Below, piece by piece: positions 13,742 to 22,260 of a stretch of 64,000 nt of DNA. The stretch is taken from contig NZ_CP065707.1 in assembly GCF_016028255.1 (NCBI RefSeq), positions 1,813,001-1,877,000 on the forward strand, given 5' to 3'. The position numbers were made by a program, and so were the translations under genes. The DNA is from Streptococcus oralis. Its GTDB lineage: Bacteria > Bacillota > Bacilli > Lactobacillales > Streptococcaceae. Position 1 is the first letter of the stretch; each line of letters starts with the position of its first letter. The notes below the pieces were generated by a model. That model did no database searches. It saw only the letters and a list, made by a program, of their open reading frames with translations, and was not told the origin of the DNA.

Positions 13742-16255
13742 TTATTGTCTCTTACCATGACAGTTCTTGAATTTCTTACCAGATCCACATGGACATTGGT
13801 CATTTCGTCCGATTTGGCTCAAGTCCACATCTGCTGGAAGATGAGTCTGCTGTGCTGCAATATTACGAGTCGCAGTTGTACTGATATTGTGTTCCGTTTG
13901 CGGACGTTCTTGTTCGTGGATTTGTGCTTTCATCATCAAGCGGGTCACATCAAACTCAATCGATCCAATCATGTCGTTAAACATGCGGAAACCTTCTGCT
14001 TGATATTCTACAACAGGGTTGTTTTGGGCATATCCACGAAGACCAACAGCATTTCGCAACTGGTCAAGAGCATCAATATGATCTGTCCACTTGTTATCTA
14101 CAACACGTAGAATCAAGACCTTTTGGAATTCTTTCACTGCATCTTCATCACGAAGTTTAGCAACTTGGCTATCATAAACCTTCAATGCACGTTGATACAG
14201 CTCATCTTTGATGGCCTGATCTGACAGATCGGTAAGATCTGAACGGCTGATTGAATCTTCTGGAAGTAAGTTGTACTTAGCAAAGTTCAAGATTGCTTCC
14301 AATTTTTCATCTTCTTTCGAACGAGCATGTGCATCCACGATACGGCCAATGGTACGACGGATCATAGCATGGATTTCTGGGGCCAAGTCACGATCTGCAG
14401 TAATGACATCATAACGTTGTGCATAGATGATTTCACGTTGTTCACGCATAACGTCGTCGTATTGAAGGACCTGTTTACGAGTGTCGTAGTTGTTTCCTTC
14501 GACACGTTTTTGAGCTGCTTCAACTTGACGCGTTAACATGCGAGATTCGATGGCTTCGTCAGACATATTGAGACGTTCAAAAACACCTTTCAAACGTTCT
14601 GAACCGAAACGTTTCATCAAATCATCTTCAAGAGACAAGTAGAACTGCGACTCACCTGGATCTCCTTGGCGTCCTGAACGTCCACGAAGCTGATTATCGA
14701 TCCGGCGACTTTCGTGGCGTTCTGTACCAATGACGCAAAGTCCACCAAGCTCACGAACGCCTTCACCAAGCTTAATGTCGGTACCACGACCGGCCATATT
14801 GGTTGCGATGGTAACCGCACCACGCTGACCAGCATTCATGATGATTTGAGCTTCTCTGTAGTGGTTTTTCGCATTCAAGACTTCGTGAGGAACACCTGCT
14901 TCGACCAATTTCTTAGAAAGGAAATCACTCGTTTCAACGGCAACAGTACCTACCAAGACTGGCTGACCCTTTTGATAACGTGCCTTCACATCTTCAACCA
15001 CGGCCTTGAATTTTGCATCAAGGCTAGCATAGAGAAGGTCTGAGTGGTCGATACGTTGGATTGGACGGTTGGTTGGGATTGGGATGACACGAATGTTATA
15101 GATTTCACGGAATTCTTCTTCTTCTGTTTTACCAGTACCTGTCATACCTGCCAATTTCTTATACATACGGAAGAGGTTTTGGTAGGTAATAGAAGCTGAA
15201 GTCTTAGTTTCGTCTTGGATTGGCACACCTTCCTTGGCTTCAATCGCCTGGTGCAAGCCATCAGAGTAACGGCGACCTTCCATGGTACGACCTGTAAATT
15301 GATCAACAATCAAGATTTCCTGCTCTTCGCTGACCACATAGTCAATATCAAGAATCATGATATAGTTGGCACGGAGGGCATTGTCGATAAAGTGAGTAAG
15401 AGCCACATTTTCAATATCGTAGAGATTTTCCAGTTTGAAGTAGCTTTCAGCCTTATCAATCCCTGAATCAGACAAACCAATGGTCTTAGACTGAATGTCG
15501 ATGATATAGTCATCTTTGTCCAAAGATTTGACAAAGTGATCCGCCATATGATACAGCTGACTAGTCTCCACAGCATTGGCTCCTGAAACGATCAAAGGAG
15601 TACGAGCTTCATCAATCAAGATCGAGTCAACCTCATCGACCAAAGCATAGTTGAGCGGACGCTGTACCATGTTTTCTGCCCGAACAACCATGTTGTCACG
15701 AAGGTAGTCGAAACCAATCTCTGAGTTGGTTGAGTAGGTGATATCGCAAAGATAAGCTTCTTTCTTCTCCATTGGTGACTTAGCAGCCAAGTTAATCCCT
15801 ACTGACAAACCAAGCCATGAGTACAATTCACCCATCTCAGTCGCATCACGTTCCGTTAGATACTCGTTGACCGTTACTACGTGAACCCCTTCACCTGCAA
15901 GGGCATTGAGGTATACAGGCATCGTCGCTGTCAAGGTCTTCCCTTCACCAGTACGCATCTCTGGAACGTCACCATGGTGAAGAACAATCCCACCCATGAC
16001 CTGAACCTTATAAGGGAAAAGTCCAAGGACACGTTTTGCAGCTTCACGAACTACCGCAAAAGCCTCATAGAGCAATGAATCCAGCGATTCACCCTTATTG
16101 TAACGTTCCTTAAATTCATCTGTTTTTGCTTTTAGCTGGTCATCCGTCAAGGCTGCCATCTGATCTTCATATTTGAGAACCTTGTCTGCCATCTTTTCCA
16201 GACGACGAAGTTCTCCTTTATCATTTTCGATAATCGTTTTTAAAATATTAGCCAT
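13742..16255 (-). CDS. secA: Preprotein translocase ATPase SecA (housekeeping SecA1)
   Basis: An 837-residue motor that drives unfolded preproteins through SecYEG. The nucleotide-binding domain has [14 protein letters not shown] (Walker A), [15 protein letters not shown] (Walker B) and NMAGRGTDI. The C-terminus ends in the zinc site [14 protein letters not shown] that binds SecB or lipids. The zinc site and full length mark it as SecA1 and not the accessory SecA2 that exports serine-rich repeat proteins. The start has a weak site (GTAAGGA). A strong promoter lies 46 bases upstream. Confidence 0.98.
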   Translation of the reverse strand: MANILKTIIENDKGELRRLEKMADKVLKYEDQMAALTDDQLKAKTDEFKERYNKGESLDSLLYEAFAVVREAAKRVLGLFPYKVQVMGGIVLHHGDVPEMRTGEGKTLTATMPVYLNALAGEGVHVVTVNEYLTERDATEMGELYSWLGLSVGINLAAKSPMEKKEAYLCDITYSTNSEIGFDYLRDNMVVRAENMVQRPLNYALVDEVDSILIDEARTPLIVSGANAVETSQLYHMADHFVKSLDKDDYIIDIQSKTIGLSDSGIDKAESYFKLENLYDIENVALTHFIDNALRANYIMILDIDYVVSEEQEILIVDQFTGRTMEGRRYSDGLHQAIEAKEGVPIQDETKTSASITYQNLFRMYKKLAGMTGTGKTEEEEFREIYNIRVIPIPTNRPIQRIDHSDLLYASLDAKFKAVVEDVKARYQKGQPVLVGTVAVETSDFLSKKLVEAGVPHEVLNAKNHYREAQIIMNAGQRGAVTIATNMAGRGTDIKLGEGVRELGGLCVIGTERHESRRIDNQLRGRSGRQGDPGESQFYLSLEDDLMKRFGSERLKGVFERLNMSDEAIESRMLTRQVEAAQKRVEGNNYDTRKQVLQYDDVMREQREIIYAQRYDVITADRDLAPEIHAMIRRTIGRIVDAHARSKEDEKLEAILNFAKYNLLPEDSISRSDLTDLSDQAIKDELYQRALKVYDSQVAKLRDEDAVKEFQKVLILRVVDNKWTDHIDALDQLRNAVGLRGYAQNNPVVEYQAEGFRMFNDMIGSIEFDVTRLMMKAQIHEQERPQTEHNISTTATRNIAAQQTHLPADVDLSQIGRNDQCPCGSGKKFKNCHGKRQ

Positions 16256-16300
16256 TATTTTCCTTACTTTAGATTCTGAATATTTTAGAATGTTCTTTTA

Positions 16301-16329
16301 ATTCTAGCACATTTGCTCTTAATTTTCAA
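16301..16329 (-). promoter_or_regulatory. secA promoter
   Basis: On the minus strand TTGAAA (16324-16329) and TAGAAT (16301-16306) are 17 bases apart. The -10 is extended by an upstream TG (TGCTAGAAT). This arrangement predicts strong constitutive expression. Confidence 0.8.
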
Positions 16330-16355
16330 GAAAGAATCCGCGTTTCAAAAGGGAA

Positions 16356-16383
16356 AAGAGGCTGACTTCTAGGTCAGCCTCTT
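16356..16383. terminator. Hairpin terminator before secA
   Basis: A perfect 11-bp stem AAGAGGCTGAC/GTCAGCCTCTT with loop TTCTAG. It separates the two small membrane-protein genes from secA. On the minus strand it is followed by TTTTCCCTTTT, and on the plus strand by AGCTTTTT. Confidence 0.85.
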
Positions 16384-16415
16384 AGCTTTTTATGGACTAC
16401 ACTTCACACAAAAAT

Positions 16416-16706
16416 TTAATTGCCAAGCAGAGCTGGCAAAATTCCAAAAATCAGGAAAAGATTGATCCAGAAGGCCATGCAAAATAGCACTCCAAAGAGG
16501 AAGAGACTCATCTTTTTAGTCAGTACTGAGAAAAAGATTGCCAATACACCAAAGACGACAAAGAGTTTTTTCATGATGAAGAAATAAACCGAAACTCCTC
16601 CTATTTGCAAATCCCATGGAAGACAAAAGACCAGCAGCCATAACAAGCAAATCGTAAGAATGTAGGTTTTGTAGTATTGATGAATGAACTGCTTTATTTT
16701 GAACAT
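16416..16706 (-). CDS. Small membrane protein, unknown
   Basis: A 96-residue protein that I do not recognise. It has a short basic N-terminus (MFKIKQFIHQYYK) and three hydrophobic segments, at about residues 14-34, 44-62 and 67-94. The start codon lies 18 bases after the upstream small membrane-protein gene, so the two are probably cotranscribed. A terminator follows 33 bases later. Small paired membrane proteins like these can be immunity or stress proteins, but nothing here shows which. Confidence 0.65.
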   Translation of the reverse strand: MFKIKQFIHQYYKTYILTICLLWLLVFCLPWDLQIGGVSVYFFIMKKLFVVFGVLAIFFSVLTKKMSLFLFGVLFCMAFWINLFLIFGILPALLGN

Positions 16707-16724
16707 CAGAACCTCCTCTAAACT

Positions 16725-17063
16725 TTAGCTGTTGATGGATGTCCTCGTTTTGTTCTCTTGTTTCAGCTTGAACATTCTCTTTAAACAGGCATATATTTTC
16801 CAGTCATTCACAAGAGACAAAAAAACTAAAAGGAACCATATCCCCCAAATTGTTAAATCAGCAGGATTTTTCAAGACAATATTGAAAATTAAAAATGAAA
16901 AAACGGTAAAAGCGATACTGAACAAAGCCCACAGAGGAAGATAAATCCAGTAAAAGTAATAGAAAAACGCGAAATATTTCCTATTTTTGTCCGCCTTCTC
17001 AATCCAATGGAAAAAGTAAAAGTAGGGTGATAAAAGCAATAATATAAAAAATTTCTCCATCAC
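16725..17063 (-). CDS. Small membrane protein, unknown
   Basis: A 112-residue protein with a hydrophobic N-terminus, a second broad aromatic-rich segment (about 32-64) and a third (about 70-88), then a basic tail (LKRMFKLKQENKTR). The aromatic content (many F, Y and W) is marked. The start is preceded by AAAGAGGTG. It is the first gene of a two-gene unit that begins just right of the IS element's left flank; the hairpin at 17109-17134 isolates it. I do not recognise the family. Confidence 0.65.
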   Translation of the reverse strand: MMEKFFILLLLSPYFYFFHWIEKADKNRKYFAFFYYFYWIYLPLWALFSIAFTVFSFLIFNIVLKNPADLTIWGIWFLLVFLSLVNDWKIYACLKRMFKLKQENKTRTSINS

Positions 17064-17108
17064 ACACCTCTTTTTAATAACGTTTTCTTTGATTTCATTC
17101 TATCAAAA

Positions 17109-17134
17109 AGATCTGGAAATGTCTTCCCAGATCT
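17109..17134. terminator. Hairpin terminator beside the IS element
   Basis: A perfect 8-bp stem AGATCTGG/CCAGATCT with a 10-base loop. On the minus strand it is followed by TTTTTGATA. It probably once terminated the ftsX transcript and is now separated from ftsX by the IS. Confidence 0.7.
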
Positions 17135-17742
17135 TGCTTGTTTATTTGGCTCTATAATATTTGTAGTGGGTCAATCCCCTATAGATATGATGGAGTCTAT
17201 TTTGTTGTAGAAAAAAGTCCCATAAGATCTATAATGAAAAGCGACCAAACCATCATTAGAAAGAATCATATGGAACCATTACATTTTATCACAAAACTAC
17301 TCGATATTAAAGACCCCAATATCCAGATTCTAGATGTCGTCAATAGAGATACACACAAGGAAATCATCGCTAAACTGGATTACGAGGCCCCATCTTGCAC
17401 CGATTGCGGATATCAAATGAAGAAATATGACTTCCAGAAACCGTCTAAGATCCCTTACCTTGAAACGACTGGTATGCCTACCAGAATTCTTCTGAAAAAA
17501 GCGTCGTTTCAAGTGCTATCATTGTTCGAAAATGGCGGTGGCTGAGACTTCTCTCGTCAAGAAAAATCACTAAATTCCTCGTATTATCAATCAAAAGATT
17601 GCTCAAAAGTTGATTGAAAAGACTTCTATGACCGATATTGCCCATCAGCTTTCCATTTCAACTTCAACTGTTCTCCGAAAGTTCAATGACTTCCGTTTTA
17701 AACATGATTTTTCTCGTCTTCCAGAGATTATGTCTTGGGATG

Positions 17743-17772
17743 TTGAAACAGTCAGGGGAGTGACTGTTTCAA
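17743..17772. repeat. Hairpin insert 1 in the dead transposase
   Basis: A perfect 12-bp stem TTGAAACAGTCA/TGACTGTTTCAA with loop GGGGAG interrupts the transposase frame between codons for MSWD and MSFI. Its arms match those of the second insert at 17985-18009. Confidence 0.75.
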
Positions 17773-17960
17773 TCGGGAGATGAAGATGAGCTTTATTGCT
17801 CAGGACTTTGAAAAACTCAATATCATCGCTGTCCTTGAGGGAAGAACACAAGCTGTCATCCGAAATCACTTTCTTCGATACGATAGAGCTATTCGCTGTC
17901 AGGTAAAAATTATTACTATGGATATGTTTAGTCCTTACTATGACTTGGCTAAACGACTTC

Positions 17961-18014
17961 GCTTTCGAATTTCTAGGCTCAGGCTGAAACAGTCTACCAG
18001 ACTGTTTCACTCCC
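17961..18014. repeat. Hairpin insert 2 in the dead transposase
   Basis: The stem TGAAACAGTCT/AGACTGTTTCA (17985-18009) has a 3-base loop. Its flanks GCTTTCGAATTTCTAGGCTC and ACTCCC also occur beside the nadE stop codon (39321-39418) around a different palindrome. This identifies a dispersed short repeat rather than random decay. I do not recognise it as BOX, RUP or SPRITE. Confidence 0.7.
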
Positions 18015-18635
18015 AAATGCAAAAATTGTACTAGATCGCTTTCACATCGTTCAACATCTAAGCCGTGCCATGAGTCGTGTGCGTATCCAAATCATGAATC
18101 AATTTGAACGAAAATCCCATGAATACAAGGCTATCAAACGTTACGAGAAGCTCATTCAACAGGATAAAAGAGATTCTAGATAAGCTTTTTAGCTATTCAG
18201 AAGACCTGAAACACCACTATAATCTTTATCAACTCTTGCTTTTTCACTTTCAGAATAAGGAAGCTGAAAAATTCTTCGGACTCATTGAGGACAATCTAAA
18301 GCAGGTCCATCCTCTTTTTCAGACTGTCTTTAAAACCTTCCTCAAGGATAAAGAAAAGATCGTCAACACTCTCCAATTACCCTATTCCAACGCCAAATTG
18401 GAAGCAACGAATAATCTTATTAAACTCATTAAACGAAATGCCTTTGGTTTTCGGAATTTTGAAAACTTCAATAAAAGAATTTTCATCGCTCTCAACATCA
18501 AAAAAGAAAGGACGAAATTCGTCCTTTCTCGATCTTAGCTGACTTCAACCCACTACAGTTGACAAAGAGCCAGAAAACTTCTCTTTTAAAATTGTATTAT
18601 TTCTGATTTGGTCTGCAAGTTGCATTTATATCCAA

Positions 18636-19562
18636 CTAGATCTTCAAGAATCGACGCATTGAAATACCTGATCCGATTGCCCCAATGAAAATACCAATCA
18701 CAAACAATAGGACTGTCATCAAAGGAATAAACACATCTGGTGTAATCATTGACAAGTTTTGCCCCACCAAGGATTTATTGACAGATTGATAAACCATATT
18801 GTAGATAAAGAATACAAGGACTGAAGGAATCGCTGCACCTAGTAAGCCAATAAAGGCACCCTCTAGCAAGAATGGTCCTCTAATATAGCCGTTTTTAGCT
18901 CCTACTAGACGCATGATTTGAATTTCACGGCTCCGAGAAATAATGGTAATACGGATAGTATTGGAAATCAAGAAAACCGCAATGAAAATCAAAAGCCCTG
19001 CAATAACTAAGCCCCAAACACGGATGAAGGAAGCCAGTTCGAAAAGTCGTTGAGTGTTGGCACCACCGTCTTGAACCTCAGATACCCCTTCAATTTTCTT
19101 GGCCTCTTCTGCTACTTTAGGAACATCACTCGGAGTATTGGTATCAACGATATAGGCATCATAGAGAGGATTAGCGTCTCCTTCAAAGACCTTCCAATCG
19201 TCTCCCATCGTTTCAGTCAATTTTTGATACTGCTCTTCCTTGCTTGAAAAAGTGACACTCTTAACACCTTGCATGGCTTTTAAGGCATCATAAACCTTGT
19301 GATAGTCATTATTGGTAACTGTCTGACCTTCTTTTTCAATCGTTTCACTATTATCTGCTACATCCTTACGAATGTAAACCATGACACGAACATTGTTTTC
19401 AATATCGGTAGCCAGTTTCGCTGTATTAAAAATTACAGATGCAAACAGGGCAACGAGTGTCAAGGTAATCATAACCGAACTCACTGCTGCCACTGTCATC
19501 CAGCCATTTCGTTTTAAACTTTTGAGTGATTCAAATAAATGGCGAAAAAATCTACTAATCAT
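18636..19562 (-). CDS. ftsX: Cell division protein FtsX
   Basis: A 308-residue membrane subunit of the FtsEX complex, which activates the hydrolase PcsB at the septum in streptococci. I start at MISRFFRHL (19562), which overlaps the ftsE stop by 8 bases; a longer in-frame start at 19571 sits too close to its AAGGAG. The topology is one helix near residues 21-45, an extracellular domain (about 48-165) and three C-terminal helices with the family motif SNTIRITIISRSREIQIMRL (18933-18992). The C-terminus RRFLKI is normal. Confidence 0.96.
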   Translation of the reverse strand: MISRFFRHLFESLKSLKRNGWMTVAAVSSVMITLTLVALFASVIFNTAKLATDIENNVRVMVYIRKDVADNSETIEKEGQTVTNNDYHKVYDALKAMQGVKSVTFSSKEEQYQKLTETMGDDWKVFEGDANPLYDAYIVDTNTPSDVPKVAEEAKKIEGVSEVQDGGANTQRLFELASFIRVWGLVIAGLLIFIAVFLISNTIRITIISRSREIQIMRLVGAKNGYIRGPFLLEGAFIGLLGAAIPSVLVFFIYNMVYQSVNKSLVGQNLSMITPDVFIPLMTVLLFVIGIFIGAIGSGISMRRFLKI

Positions 19563-20247
19563 CGTATCCATATTCTCCTTTAGCTTCGTCACGAACGACA
19601 CGGCCATTTTCAATGGCAATGACACGGTGGCGCAAGGTATTTACAATCTGGCTATTGTGAGTCGCCATCAAGACAGTCGTACCTTGGAGATTGATGCGTT
19701 CCAACAGATTCATAATTTCCCATGAATTATCTGGGTCCAAGTTTCCTGTCGGCTCATCGGCAATCAATACCTTAGGATTGTTGACAATCGCACGGGCAAT
19801 GGCAATCCGTTGCTGCTCTCCACCTGAGAGTTCGTTAGGGAAAGAGCGAACCTTATGTTTCAAACCAACCAGGTCCAAGACTTCCATAACACGTTTTTTG
19901 ATGTTGCGACGGTTCTCTCCGATAACTTCCATTGCGTAAGCAATATTTTCATAAACGGTTTTCTTGGGCAAGAGTTTGTAATCTTGGAAGACTACCCCAA
20001 CACTGCGACGGAGCAGAGGGATATCTTTCTTCTTGATTTTAACCAAATTAAAGCCTGCAACTGTTAGGCTCCCTTTTTCAATCTTTACTTCTCGATATAA
20101 AGCTCGAATAAAGGTTGACTTCCCTGCTCCAGAAGGCCCAACGATATAGGCAAATTCTCCTGGTTCAATACTAAGAGAGACTCCACGAAGAGCAGTCGTT
20201 CCGTTATCGTATTTTTTGACAACATCTCGCATTTCAATGATTGACAT
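19555..20247 (-). CDS. ftsE: Cell division ATP-binding protein FtsE
   Basis: A 230-residue ABC ATPase partner of FtsX. It has Walker A GPSGAGKST, a Q-loop (VGVVFQDYKLL), the signature LSGGEQQRIAIARAI, Walker B VLIADEPTGNLD and the switch histidine in MATHNSQIV. It lies 18 bases after prfB and overlaps ftsX, giving a prfB-ftsE-ftsX unit, an order I recall as conserved in streptococci. ATP hydrolysis by FtsE is thought to signal through FtsX to PcsB. Confidence 0.97.
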   Translation of the reverse strand: MSIIEMRDVVKKYDNGTTALRGVSLSIEPGEFAYIVGPSGAGKSTFIRALYREVKIEKGSLTVAGFNLVKIKKKDIPLLRRSVGVVFQDYKLLPKKTVYENIAYAMEVIGENRRNIKKRVMEVLDLVGLKHKVRSFPNELSGGEQQRIAIARAIVNNPKVLIADEPTGNLDPDNSWEIMNLLERINLQGTTVLMATHNSQIVNTLRHRVIAIENGRVVRDEAKGEYGYDD

Positions 20248-20265
20248 GTGAGTTCCTTTCTATTT

Positions 20266-21361
20266 TTAGCTGATTCGCCACTTGAGATAGGCGTCGATGA
20301 AACCATCAAGATCTCCATCCATGACCTTATCTACCTGGGCAACTTCAAAGCTCGTACGGTGATCTTTTACCATGGTATAAGGTGTGAAGACATAAGAACG
20401 AATCTGACTTCCCCATGTGATTTCTTTTTTCTCACCTTTGAGGGAGTCGACTTCCGCATCTTTCTTTTCTTGCTCCATCTGATAGAGCTTGGCTTGCAAC
20501 ATCTTCATAGCACGATCTCTATTTCCATACTGGGTACGATCGACCGTTGATTGGACGACAGTTCCCGTAGGAATGTGTGTCAAACGCACACCTGTTGAAA
20601 CTTTATTGACGTTTTGTCCACCAGCACCACCTGAACGGAAGGTATCCATTTTGATATCATCTTCACGGATTTCCACTTCGATGGTATCGTCCAACTCAGG
20701 CATAACCTCAACGGATGTAAATGAAGTATGGCGGCGTTTGGCAGAGTCAAATGGTGAAATACGTACCAGACGGTGAACACCCATTTCCGACTTGAGAAGA
20801 CCGTAAGCATTAGGACCTTCAAAGGACAAGGTCACAGACTTGATGCCCGCTTCATCACCAGCTTGGTAATCCAAGACTTCTACTTTAAAGCCTTTTGCAT
20901 TCCCATAACGAGTGTACATACGGAGCAACATATCACCCCAGTCCTGAGCCTCTGTACCTCCAGAACCTGGATGGATTTCCAAGATGGCATTATTATGGTC
21001 ATAAGGTTCTGACAAGAGAAGGGTCATCTCGTAGCTGGTCATCATCTTATCCAGTTCTGTCAACTGTTCGACCAGTTCATCATGGACTGACTCATCTTCT
21101 GCTAAAAAGTCCAATAAAATCTCAACTTCATCCTGCAATTCTTCCATTTTACGGAAGGTGTTGTAGGTGTTTTTTAATTCATTTAATTCTTGCGACGTTT
21201 TTTGGGCCGCGATATTATCGTTCCAAAAATCAGGTTCTGTCATCTTGTTTTCCAAGATGGCAATTTCTTCCTCTAAGCCTTCGAGGTCAAAGAGACCCCC
21301 TAAAAGAAGCTAATTTTTCACGATTTGCGTCAATTTTTTGACGAATTTCTGAAATGTCCAT
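20266..21361 (-). CDS. prfB: Peptide chain release factor 2 (programmed +1 frameshift)
   Basis: RF2 releases peptides at UGA and UAA. The zero frame opens with ATG at 21361 (site AAAGGAG), reads [20 protein letters not shown], then RGSL, and meets TGA at 21287-21289. The sequence AGGGGGTCTCTTTGAC is the classical slippery site: an internal Shine-Dalgarno-like AGGGGG, then CTT TGA. Shifting +1 gives [15 protein letters not shown] and then the main frame to 20266. The total is 364 residues, normal for RF2. The GGQ motif is in [14 protein letters not shown]2 level therefore controls its own synthesis. Confidence 0.96.
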
Positions 21362-21451
21362 AAATACTCCTTTATTCACATCGTTTCATTATACCACATT
21401 CTCTCATTTCTTTCCATATTTTGCTTGTTATTTCAAATTGTATACAAAAAA

Positions 21452-21467
21452 GAGGGCTTTCACCCTC
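21452..21467 (-). terminator. Terminator after the acuB-like gene
   Basis: A GAGGG/CCCTC stem with a 6-base loop lies just beyond the acuB-like stop codon. On the minus strand it is followed by TTTTTTG. The stem is short, so efficiency may be modest. Confidence 0.65.
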
Positions 21468-21472
21468 CATAT

Positions 21473-22129
21473 TTATAACTTTTTAGCAGAGGTTCGAGCA
21501 ATCTCCTCTACTTGGATACCTTGCGCTTCAAATTTCTCCTTCAGAAAGGTTAAATCAATCATCCCATCAATTTGAACTTCAATCACGACCTTACCATCCT
21601 TGCGCGGAATATTGACTGTGTGTGAAATATTCAGATTTTCTTCTACAATCAAGGTCACAATCTTGCCCAAAACCCCGACTTCATTTTCCGTAATAAACCG
21701 AACACGAATTCCTTCCTCGCCGTAGCCAGCAATTTCTAGAAAGGCTTGAAAAACATCACGATCTGTAATCACACCGTAAACCTGCTGGTTGTCCACAACT
21801 GGAAGAATACCGATCTTATTCTTCAACATGAGATAGGTCGCATCTTCTAGACTTGCATAACCTGACACTGTGATGACATCCCGAATCATGACGTCTTTGA
21901 CTTTGGTCTTATTGAGAAGATAATTCATCTCATAGATGGAGAGACTGGTTGCTTTAGACGGACTGGCCTCAGCAATGGTTCCTTCTGTTACAAGACCAAC
22001 CAATTGATCATTTTCGATAACAGGCAAACGGTGCAAGCCTTGCTCGCGCATCAAATCTGCTGCATGTGCTACAGTCGTATCTGGACTGATATAAACTACC
22101 TTGCGGGTCATAAAATCTTTAACTGCCAT
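21473..22129 (-). CDS. CBS-domain protein, AcuB-like
   Basis: A 218-residue cytosolic protein with two CBS domains (about 4-60 and 76-132; motifs MTRKVVYISPDTTVAHAADL and DRDVFQAFL) and a C-terminal ACT-like domain (about 140-215). CBS pairs bind adenine nucleotides and ACT domains bind amino acids, so it is probably a metabolic sensor. AcuB is a family name from Bacillus acetoin use; the role in streptococci is not known to me. Its promoter carries a cre-like site. Confidence 0.85.
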   Translation of the reverse strand: MAVKDFMTRKVVYISPDTTVAHAADLMREQGLHRLPVIENDQLVGLVTEGTIAEASPSKATSLSIYEMNYLLNKTKVKDVMIRDVITVSGYASLEDATYLMLKNKIGILPVVDNQQVYGVITDRDVFQAFLEIAGYGEEGIRVRFITENEVGVLGKIVTLIVEENLNISHTVNIPRKDGKVVIEVQIDGMIDLTFLKEKFEAQGIQVEEIARTSAKKL

Positions 22130-22158
22130 GAGACTTCTCCTTCTTTATTGCTACTATA

Positions 22159-22197
22159 ATTATACACTTTCTTACAAAAACTATCAAACGCTTTCAT
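22159..22197 (-). promoter_or_regulatory. Promoter and cre-like site of the acuB-like gene
   Basis: On the minus strand TTGATA (22182-22187) and TATAAT (22159-22164) are 17 bases apart. A cre-like sequence ATGAAAGCGTTTGATA (22182-22197) overlaps the -35 and departs from the consensus in the last few bases. CcpA repression is plausible. Confidence 0.7.
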
Positions 22198-22235
22198 CTC
22201 TTTTTCAAGATTTTGTAACATTCAATCACAAAAAA

Positions 22236-22255
22236 GAGAGAACCAAAGTTCCCTC
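22236..22255 (-). terminator. Terminator of the permease cassette
   Basis: The arms GAGAGAAC and GTTCCCTC pair with one mismatch around a 4-base loop. On the minus strand they are followed by TTTTTTG. It lies 5 bases past the permease stop codon. Confidence 0.75.
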
Positions 22256-22260
22256 TATCC

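Larger units (their letters stand above)
17270..18538 (+). pseudogene. ISL3-type transposase, disrupted
   Basis: The reading frame begins MEPLHFITKLLDIKDPNIQI with the CTDCGYQM zinc-finger half, then shifts frame after 17500. It resumes as MSFIAQDFEKLNIIAVLEGR (17786 on), is interrupted again near 17960, and ends with HPLFQTVFKTFLKDKEKIVN and NIKKERTKFVLSRS. Compared with the family sequence as I recall it, the breaks at 17743-17772 and 17961-18014 are insertions or replacements carrying GAAACAGTC...GACTGTTTC hairpins. A stretch near 18180 also lacks about 25 residues. It is certainly non-functional. Confidence 0.9.
17148..18571 (+). mobile_element. ISL3-family insertion sequence (IS1167-type), inactive
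   Basis: A 1424-base element with 24-base imperfect terminal inverted repeats: left GGCTCTATAATATTTGTAGT (first 20 bases, from 17148) and a right end at 18548-18571 whose complement begins GGCTCTTTGTCAACTGTAGT; about 18 of 24 positions match. The size agrees with the roughly 1.43 kb I recall for IS1167. The 8-base flanks (GTTTATTT and AGAAAACT) do not match, so no target duplication remains. The transposase is broken, so the element is immobile unless helped in trans. It lies between secA-side and ftsX-side genes. Confidence 0.88.

Noticed and set aside
13742..16255. SecA as the accessory SecA2 for the serine-rich adhesin
   Set aside because: It is full length with the C-terminal zinc site, is far from the adhesin, and lies in a core gene order; SecA2 is shorter and lacks the zinc domain.
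17140..18579. Target-site duplication around the ISL3 element
   Set aside because: The flanking octamers GTTTATTT and AGAAAACT do not match.
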